A DNA stretch of 39,072 nucleotides from Clostridiaceae bacterium (lineage in GTDB: Bacteria > Bacillota > Clostridia > Oscillospirales > Acutalibacteraceae), in the NCBI GenBank assembly GCA_016280595.1, contig JAEEHB010000063.1:1-39072 (forward strand), in the 5' to 3' direction. This document shows, piece by piece, positions 34,091 through 39,072 of this stretch (position 1 is its first letter; each line of letters starts with the position of its first letter). A model generated the notes under the pieces. It saw nothing but the letters and a program-made list of their open reading frames with translations. It made no database searches and had not been told where the DNA came from. The translations under genes were made by a program, and so were the position numbers.

Positions 34091-35185
34091 ATGATTATTT
34101 CAAGCCATTCCTCTTTTAATTTCCGCAATTCGGAGCATTGCTCCATAGAGCCGCACCCCGAAATGAACATAATATACGGCGAAAACGGTCAGGGCAAAAC
34201 AAACCTGATTGAAAGCATCTGGATGATGACGGGTTTTTATTCATTCAGGGCGAGAAAAAATGTTCAGCTGATAAGGCAGGGGAGCGAGAAGGCGGAAATC
34301 AATACAAAATTTACCGCTTTCGGCAGAGAGCAGGAAGCATCTCTCGTTATCGGCAACAAAAAAGAACTTACATTAAACGGCGTAAAAGAGGAGAGCCCCA
34401 GGGCGATAATGGGCACCTTCCCGGCGGTAGTGTTTTCACCATCAACTCTCGGCATCGTCAGAGACGGCCCCTCCGAGCGCAGAAAGATGCTCGATATAGG
34501 CATAAGCCTCATAAAGCCGAATTACGCGATGCTGATGAGCAAATATATAAGAGTGGTCGATCAGCGAAATGTGCTCCTTCGCAAATTCGGTGACAGAAGC
34601 GCGCAGATGGCGGATTATTTTGCCCCGTGGGATGAAGAACTTGTGAAACTCGGCGCAAAGATTATAAAATACCGCCTTGATTACACAGAGAAACTTGCTC
34701 TCTATTCCGCAGAAATCTATGACGGCATAAGTTCCGGCAGAGAAAAATTTGAATTCTATTACGGCTTTTCGAAAGAAAACCTTGATGAAGAAGAAATTGC
34801 CATTCGCCTTAAAAAAGAACTCGAAAAAAATTTTGAGAGCGATATAAAAAGAAGTTACACGGGCTCGGGCCCGCACTCTCACGATCTGATTTTAAGCCTT
34901 GACGGCAGGGACGCAAGAATGTACGGCTCACAGGGTCAGCAGCGCTCCTGCGCACTTTCAATGAAACTCAGTGAAGCGCGCATCACCGAAAAGGTGACGG
35001 GGGAGAGCCCCGCCGTGCTGCTCGACGATGTGATGAGCGAACTTGACGAAGGCAGGCAGAAATATATACTCAACTTCCTTGACGGCAGGCAGGTTTTCAT
35101 CACCTGCTGCGAGCCCTCAACCCTGCTCAGAAAAGAAAAGGGCAAGGTTTTTGAGGTTAAAAACGGCGAAGTAAAAGAATTATAA
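34091..35185 (+). CDS. recF: DNA replication and repair protein RecF
   Basis: A 364-residue SMC-like ATPase. Walker A is GENGQGKT (30-37), the ABC signature region lies near GSQGQQRSCALSMKLSE, and Walker B is VLLDDVMSELDEGRQ. RecF binds gap edges and works with RecO and RecR, the latter encoded 2 kb upstream. GAGAGGAATGG lies before the ATG, about 30 bases after the S4 gene. In the standard cluster remB follows next; here a phosphodiesterase gene intervenes. Confidence 0.97.
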   Translation: MIISSHSSFNFRNSEHCSIEPHPEMNIIYGENGQGKTNLIESIWMMTGFYSFRARKNVQLIRQGSEKAEINTKFTAFGREQEASLVIGNKKELTLNGVKEESPRAIMGTFPAVVFSPSTLGIVRDGPSERRKMLDIGISLIKPNYAMLMSKYIRVVDQRNVLLRKFGDRSAQMADYFAPWDEELVKLGAKIIKYRLDYTEKLALYSAEIYDGISSGREKFEFYYGFSKENLDEEEIAIRLKKELEKNFESDIKRSYTGSGPHSHDLILSLDGRDARMYGSQGQQRSCALSMKLSEARITEKVTGESPAVLLDDVMSELDEGRQKYILNFLDGRQVFITCCEPSTLLRKEKGKVFEVKNGEVKEL

Positions 35186-35200
35186 CAAAGGAGAACGGTT

Positions 35201-35968
35201 ATGAGTTTTTCAATGTTTATCAAGATGTTCACAGCGTTTATAATGTCGGTTTTCACGGTGTTTTCATCTTCCGCGCAGGTTAAAATGATAGGCCACAGAG
35301 GCCACAGCATGCCTTACCCCGAAAATACCGCCATGGCATTTGAGCAGGCGGCAAAGCACGGCTTCGCCGGGGCTGAAACCGACGTGCGCGTGACAAGCGA
35401 CGGAGTTTATGTGACCAATCACAACAGCAGCGTTGTGCTCAAAGACGGCACAAAACTTGAAATTGCCGATAACACCTATGAGGCGCTCACCGCTCAGCCT
35501 CTGAAGCAGAGCAAAACTCTCAAGGATGTCTATCTCTGCACCTTCAAAGAGTATCTCGAAATAATGAGAGACAATGATATGATCTGCTTTATCGAGCTCA
35601 AAGGCGAGTTTGACGATGAGCAGATAAACGAAATATTCACCCTCGCGGGAGACGTATATACGCTTGACAAATGCATTTTGCAGTCTTTCGAATTCGAAAA
35701 CCTCGTGAAAGCGCACGAGCAGTTTCCCGACCTTCGCATAATGCTCACATACGGCGAAACGGACAAAAGTTATGTGAAATGCTTCGAATACGGCTTTTCA
35801 ATAGACGCCGACTACGCAGTGATTGACGAAGAAATGGTTGAAGCCTTCCACTCAAGAGGGCTCGAGGTCGCGGCGTACACGGCAAATGAACTCTTCGTGC
35901 TCAGTTACCTCAAATCGCTCGGTGTAGATTATATTGAATCCGACCTTCTCGGGGGAGCGTTTGCCTGA
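35201..35968 (+). CDS. Glycerophosphodiester phosphodiesterase
   Basis: A 255-residue GDPD-family protein. A hydrophobic N-terminal segment (about 4-24) may be a signal or an anchor. Catalytic signs are HRG (His32, Arg33), PENT with Glu41, ETDVR (Glu59, Asp61) and His74; the usual HD pair reads HN here. Later segments include FIELKGE and the final YIESDLL, close to the family end. Such enzymes release glycerol-3-phosphate from phosphodiesters of lipids or teichoic acid. AAGGAG precedes the ATG and the stop overlaps remB (TGATG), so it has been built into the origin cluster. Confidence 0.93.
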   Translation: MSFSMFIKMFTAFIMSVFTVFSSSAQVKMIGHRGHSMPYPENTAMAFEQAAKHGFAGAETDVRVTSDGVYVTNHNSSVVLKDGTKLEIADNTYEALTAQPLKQSKTLKDVYLCTFKEYLEIMRDNDMICFIELKGEFDDEQINEIFTLAGDVYTLDKCILQSFEFENLVKAHEQFPDLRIMLTYGETDKSYVKCFEYGFSIDADYAVIDEEMVEAFHSRGLEVAAYTANELFVLSYLKSLGVDYIESDLLGGAFA

Positions 35969-36228
35969 TGTATCTGCATATAGGAATGGATAAAATCATC
36001 ACCTATGATGAAATAATCGGCATATTTGACCTTGATACCACCACGGTCGAAAAAAACACGAGGGATTCCCTCGCAAACGCCGAAAAGGCGGGCATAGTTG
36101 AAAACGTCTGCAACGACCTGCCGAAATCCTTTGTCGTATGCGAAAAGGACGGCAAAAGAAAAATCTATATCACCCAGCTTACTTCGCAGACTTTGCAGAA
36201 ACGCCTTTCAAACCCGGTAGCGGAATAA
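35968..36228 (+). CDS. remB: RemA/RemB-family extracellular matrix regulator (DUF370)
   Basis: An 86-residue protein beginning MYLHIGMDKIITYDEIIGIFDLD, the family signature (given here in parts: MYLHIG, ITYDEIIGIFDLD). RemA and RemB are small DNA-binding regulators of biofilm genes in Bacillus. In B. subtilis remB (yaaB) lies just after recF and before gyrB. Here the gene is coupled to the phosphodiesterase stop and gyrB is missing. The symbol rests on position and signature. Confidence 0.85.
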   Translation: MYLHIGMDKIITYDEIIGIFDLDTTTVEKNTRDSLANAEKAGIVENVCNDLPKSFVVCEKDGKRKIYITQLTSQTLQKRLSNPVAE

Positions 36229-36236
36229 AATAAAAA

Positions 36237-36257
36237 GAGGACTGCCCTGCGGTCCTC
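36237..36257 (+). terminator. Terminator after remB
   Basis: GAGGACTGC pairs with GCGGTCCTC (9 bp with one wobble) around a CCT loop, followed by ATTATATT, a weak U-rich tail. It closes the dnaN-recF-remB series. Confidence 0.7.
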
Positions 36258-36281
36258 ATTATATTAAAAGGGGAAAACAAA

Positions 36282-37124
36282 ATGAAAACGAAAAAAATTA
36301 CCGCGATACTGCTTTGCGTTGTTATTATTTTCAGCGCATTCGGCGTAAACGCATTCGCGGCGAAGAAAAAGTTTTACCTTGTGCTCGGCGATTCAATCGG
36401 CTACGGCTCGGGTCTTCGCAATTCCGAAGAGGCCTGCTACGGTAAAATAGTAGCCGACACAAACGGTTATGACTACGCAAACGACGCGATTCCCGGCCAC
36501 ACCACGCAGAATCTGCTCGCGCGTCTTGAAAACGCGAGCGTGAAAGAGCACGTGAAAAAGGCGGATATCATCAGCATTTCAATCGGCGGCAACAATTTCC
36601 TGCTCGGCAATATGGCGGCGCTGCTCTTTGAAATACTCGTGAAGGGCGATGACTCCCGCGCGAAGGAAACAGTTGACGGTTTCTATAAGGATTTTGACGC
36701 GATTGTCAAAAAAATCCGCTCATTGAATCCGGATGTCGTGATACTCATGCAGACTCTTTACAATCCGCAGACGGATTATGTGGGCGATGCGTATCAGGTG
36801 GCAATCGATATACTCAACAAGGCGATTGTGCGCTACTCAAAGGAAAATAAGGGTGAAATCGTGATAGTCGATGTAGCCGCAAAACTCAAGGATTCCGCAA
36901 ATGACTTTGCCGAAGACGGCATTCATCCGAGCGCGCAGGGCAACGAAAAAATCGCCGTTGCCGTGCTTAAAAAACTTGCCGAACTCGGTCTCGGCAAAAA
37001 GACAACACCCGTTATCAACGAAAAAGGCGTTGACATAAGCGTTCCCTCCGTGTTCACTTATCCGCTCACGCTTTACGGCAGGGCGCTTCACCTGCTTGCG
37101 CAGGTTTACGGCGTATTTGCCTGA
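36282..37124 (+). CDS. Secreted SGNH/GDSL hydrolase
   Basis: A 280-residue protein. A signal peptide covers about 1-27 (AFGVNAFA before the mature end). The SGNH blocks are present: GDSIGYG with Ser38, the Gly in DYANDAIPG, GGNNF with Asn, and DGIHPSAQGN with Asp and His. Members are lipases or carbohydrate/peptidoglycan esterases; the substrate cannot be named. A C-terminal region of about 40 residues ends with a weakly hydrophobic stretch. AGGGGAAAA precedes the ATG. The next gene is also secreted and lies 32 bases away, so they may form a pair. Confidence 0.93.
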   Translation: MKTKKITAILLCVVIIFSAFGVNAFAAKKKFYLVLGDSIGYGSGLRNSEEACYGKIVADTNGYDYANDAIPGHTTQNLLARLENASVKEHVKKADIISISIGGNNFLLGNMAALLFEILVKGDDSRAKETVDGFYKDFDAIVKKIRSLNPDVVILMQTLYNPQTDYVGDAYQVAIDILNKAIVRYSKENKGEIVIVDVAAKLKDSANDFAEDGIHPSAQGNEKIAVAVLKKLAELGLGKKTTPVINEKGVDISVPSVFTYPLTLYGRALHLLAQVYGVFA

Positions 37125-37156
37125 TACTTTTCCGCGTATAAAGGAGAGTCCTTAAA

Positions 37157-38041
37157 ATGATTGCAAGGCTGTTTGTCACTCTTTCGCTCATATTTTCACT
37201 TCTGTTTCAGAGCCCGGCGGCTCTGCCCCCGCGCCGCGCGGACGATGTGAAAATGAAAGCGGTGCTGATTTCGGATATTCACTCCGATGCCGATTTCACG
37301 CGCGAGCGCACCAACCTTATGAGGCAGGTTTTCTTTGAAATAGGCAGAACTCAGGGCGACTCGGACACCGTTGTGATGAGCGGCGATCTTACCAACTCGG
37401 GCGATTTGCGCGAATATATCAACCTGCAGAACTGCCTCAATGCTTACTGCCGAATCGGTGACCGCGTGCCCGAAATGGGCAACCACGACAGCTGGCATCA
37501 CAGCGACGACCCCGATTATGAAAAAGCGGAAAAATATTTTAAAATGTTCTGCTCCTGGAACGGCATAAAGACGGACAAGGTTTATTACTCAAAAGAGGTG
37601 TGCGGCATACCGTTCATTATGCTCGGCGTAGAGGCGGGCGATTTCGGCGAGCCCTATCACTCCGAAGAGCAGATGAACTGGTTTGAAGAAGAAATCACCG
37701 CCGCCGTGAGCAGGGGAAAGCCCGTTTTCGTAATCTGCCACAAGCCGCTTGAGGATATGGGCGGGAGCGCGCAGCGTATGGAGAGCATATTGATGCAGGC
37801 GAGCGAAAACGCCGCCGCCCCGGTTATCTATGTGAGCGGGCACTGCCACGAAATCGGCGAAAACACCTACGCCGCTCCGAACGAAAAACTTATTTACCTC
37901 AACCTCCCCTCGGTGCTTTACACCGAAGACGGCGGGCTCGGTTTCACGGCGGAAGTCACGGACACATCCGTAATCTTAACCGGAATTAACTTCCTCGAAG
38001 ACAGGGCGCTTGACGGCTATACTTATATAATTGAATACTGA
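37157..38041 (+). CDS. Secreted metallophosphoesterase
   Basis: A 294-residue calcineurin-type phosphoesterase. A hydrophobic signal sequence spans about 3-20. The metal-binding motifs are SDIHSD, SGDLTNSGD, MGNHDSWHH, CHKPLED and SGHCHE, in the normal order. It resembles module 1 of the large double phosphatase gene in motif order, but is far shorter. AAGGAGAG precedes the ATG. The substrate is unknown; extracellular phosphate esters are possible. A terminator follows. Confidence 0.92.
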   Translation: MIARLFVTLSLIFSLLFQSPAALPPRRADDVKMKAVLISDIHSDADFTRERTNLMRQVFFEIGRTQGDSDTVVMSGDLTNSGDLREYINLQNCLNAYCRIGDRVPEMGNHDSWHHSDDPDYEKAEKYFKMFCSWNGIKTDKVYYSKEVCGIPFIMLGVEAGDFGEPYHSEEQMNWFEEEITAAVSRGKPVFVICHKPLEDMGGSAQRMESILMQASENAAAPVIYVSGHCHEIGENTYAAPNEKLIYLNLPSVLYTEDGGLGFTAEVTDTSVILTGINFLEDRALDGYTYIIEY

Positions 38042-38046
38042 TAAAG

Positions 38047-38069
38047 AAGACGGGCAGTGAGCCCGTCTT
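38047..38069 (+). terminator. Terminator after the metallophosphoesterase gene
   Basis: AAGACGGGC pairs perfectly with GCCCGTCTT around AGTGA and is followed by TATCTTTT. Confidence 0.85.
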
Positions 38070-38080
38070 TATCTTTTCAC

Positions 38081-38126
38081 CCGCACACTCCACGGTGCGT
38101 GGGTGGATTTTGCGCGCCGTGTGTGG
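38081..38126. promoter_or_regulatory. Nested dyad upstream of the HTH-superoxide reductase gene
   Basis: An inner palindrome CCACG-GTG-CGTGG (38090-38102) is enclosed by CCGCACAC (38081-38088) and GTGTGTGG (38119-38126, one wobble). It lies 26 bases or more before the HTH gene start and could be an operator or an RNA hairpin. No convincing promoter was fixed in this gap. Confidence 0.4.
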
Positions 38127-38151
38127 TAAGTTATTATCAGGAGGCGAAGAA

Positions 38152-38736
38152 ATGGACAGATACGTAACCGGAGCCGTGATAAAAAGGCTCAGAGAAAGCA
38201 AAAAAATGACGCAGGAAGACCTCGCGGCAAAGATATTTGTCAGCGCCAAAGCGGTGAGCAAATGGGAAACGGGCGCCGGCTTTCCCGATATCAGCCTGAT
38301 TGAGCCGCTCGCGGAGGCGCTCGGCATATCCGTGATTGAACTGCTCTCGGGCAACAACATCACAAACCTCAACCGCTCGTCCAATATCACAAAGAGCGTG
38401 TTTTTCGTGTGCCCCGTGTGCGGCAATGTGATTGAGTCAACGGGCGAGGCGGTGGTCAGCTGCTGCGGCATCACCCTGCCGTCGCTTGAGGCGGAAGACG
38501 CGGACGAAGAGCATTCAATCATCGTTGAGAGCGCGGAGGACGAATACTATGTCACGGTGAATCACCCGATGACAAAGGAGCATTCTATCTCCTTCATCGC
38601 GGCGGTGTCGGACAGCCGCGCGCAGATTGAAAAACTCTGGCCCGAAGGAACCGCCGGAGCATATTTCAAAAAAGGCCACGTGAAATATATCTACGCATAC
38701 TGCAACCGTCACGGACTTTTCCGCATAAAAATTTGA
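38152..38736 (+). CDS. XRE-type HTH regulator fused to a desulfoferrodoxin/superoxide reductase-like domain
   Basis: A 194-residue protein. Residues 8-66 are a Cro/C1-type helix-turn-helix (KKMTQEDLAAKIFVSAKAVS then KWETG). Residues 85-110 match a desulforedoxin iron site: Cys87, Cys90, Cys104, Cys105 (CPVC...CC). Residues 118-194 match the neelaredoxin centre: His121, His138 and His144 in NHPMTKEH, Cys184 and His187 in YCNRHG, the five ligands of the Fe(His)4Cys site. The catalytic Lys of the EKH motif is Glu here (EEH). GGAGG precedes the ATG; an upstream extension of 19 codons lacks support. A redox-sensing repressor is the favoured inference. Confidence 0.85.
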   Translation: MDRYVTGAVIKRLRESKKMTQEDLAAKIFVSAKAVSKWETGAGFPDISLIEPLAEALGISVIELLSGNNITNLNRSSNITKSVFFVCPVCGNVIESTGEAVVSCCGITLPSLEAEDADEEHSIIVESAEDEYYVTVNHPMTKEHSISFIAAVSDSRAQIEKLWPEGTAGAYFKKGHVKYIYAYCNRHGLFRIKI

Positions 38737-38750
38737 TAAAATAAAAAACT

Positions 38751-38781
38751 GCCCCCTGCGGATTGACCGCAGGGGGCTTTT
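38751..38781. terminator. Bidirectional terminator
   Basis: GCCCCCTGCGG pairs perfectly with CCGCAGGGGGC (11 bp) around ATTGA. TTTT follows on the plus strand, and an A-rich run (AAAAAA) before it gives a U tract on the minus strand. It can end both the HTH gene and the convergent small gene. Confidence 0.9.
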
Positions 38782-38794
38782 GCATTATAACGGC

Positions 38795-38887
38795 TTATCT
38801 GTTAAACAAGAAAAACAGAATGGCTACAAAGGTTGACGATACGAAATCAAGAACGCCGTCAAGTGTGCCGGCAAGAAAATCAAACAT
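38795..38887 (-). CDS. 30-residue hydrophobic peptide gene
   Basis: A small open frame whose product starts MFDFLAGTLDGVLDFV and ends AILFFLFNR. The first half is amphipathic with three Asp residues, the second half is a membrane-like helix, and Arg is last. The ribosome binding site AAGGAGG is perfect, 8 or so bases before the ATG. It ends just before the shared bidirectional terminator. Such size and make-up recall type I toxins, phenol-soluble peptides and small membrane regulators. No match was recognised, and an antitoxin RNA was not identified. Confidence 0.55.
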   Translation of the reverse strand: MFDFLAGTLDGVLDFVSSTFVAILFFLFNR

Positions 38888-39072
38888 ATTTTTTTCCTCC
38901 TTGAAAATGATTTTTGTTTTTATTTCTGAGTGATAATCGTCATATTCACGCCGCGCCGCTTTTTCCGGTCACGAAGATTACGAAGCGGGATGTCTTTTTA
39001 AGAGTATTTAACTGATAAGAATATATCAAGTCCTATGTTTTTGAACTCTTTCCATAGGAAGGTTTGTAGCAA
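38888..39072. other. Right-edge segment upstream of the small peptide gene
   Basis: No gene is seen. The minus strand has the small gene's ribosome binding site next to 38888. A TTGATA-like hexamer lies on the minus strand near 39025, without a good -10. A 7-bp inverted repeat (TCCTATG 39031-39037, CATAGGA 39053-39059) lies near the edge; its role is unknown. Confidence 0.5.

Noticed and set aside
36551-36560. CACGTG-containing sequences near 5048, 36550 and 38680 as further parS sites
   Set aside because: Only the six-base core matches; flanking positions differ from the consensus at about five or more positions.
1-39072. CRISPR arrays, tRNA or rRNA genes, transposons and prophage
   Set aside because: No spaced direct repeats, cloverleaf sequences, rRNA segments, transposases or integrases were seen.

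Overview
The window reads as chromosomal DNA of a low-oxygen, Gram-positive Bacillota (class Clostridia, most likely an Oscillospirales-type gut or rumen organism). Grounds for this are the origin-proximal gene set (mnmG, rsmG, parA, parB, dnaN, S4-domain protein, recF, remB), an SRP RNA lying directly before dnaX-ybaB-recR, perfect Bacillus-type parS sites, a flavodoxin-ferredoxin fusion of the clostridial EFR1 type, a superoxide-reductase-like domain, and sugar transporters of the GPH type next to glycosidases. Base composition is roughly balanced. The genus is inference only. I found no tRNA, rRNA, CRISPR array, transposase or phage gene.

Layout. Positions 313-16329 are all on the minus strand. 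They hold an HtrA-like protease with a two-component system (response regulator, histidine kinase), and a long, tightly packed, translationally coupled series: rmuC, a GH3 beta-glucosidase, a very large secreted double phosphatase, a GPH sugar symporter, a TetR regulator, a short RluA-type pseudouridine synthase, an EFR1 flavoferredoxin and aldose 1-epimerase. At about 16.4 kb two back-to-back promoters mark a strand switch. From there to 38.7 kb every gene is on the plus strand: an SDR-type epimerase and a second GPH symporter; typA, ribF, a family-4 uracil-DNA glycosylase, mnmG and rsmG; parA and parB with parS sites; a CapA-like protein and an AlaX-type tRNA editing protein; SRP RNA, dnaX, ybaB and recR; a 278-base gap with origin-like architecture; dnaN, the S4 protein, recF, a phosphodiesterase and remB; then secreted SGNH hydrolase and metallophosphoesterase genes, and an HTH regulator. 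A 30-codon gene on the minus strand closes the window.

How the genes work together. The central block serves chromosome replication and segregation: the sliding clamp, its loader, recombination mediators, and the ParABS system with two perfect parS sites. The recR-dnaN gap carries phased TTCAC motifs, a run of CTA triplets resembling DnaA-trios, and an AT-rich stretch. It is a good candidate oriC or basal unwinding element, yet dnaA and gyrB are not adjacent and the plus-strand block upstream would be head-on to a leftward fork. The left block combines envelope stress proteolysis with plant- or host-glycan use.

Most unusual items: an XRE-type HTH protein fused to a complete desulfoferrodoxin-like (superoxide reductase) module; a 30-residue hydrophobic peptide gene with a very strong ribosome binding site convergent to it; the dnaA-less origin-like region; a secreted protein with two unrelated-looking calcineurin-type phosphatase modules; and a terminator-like hairpin between the response regulator and its kinase.
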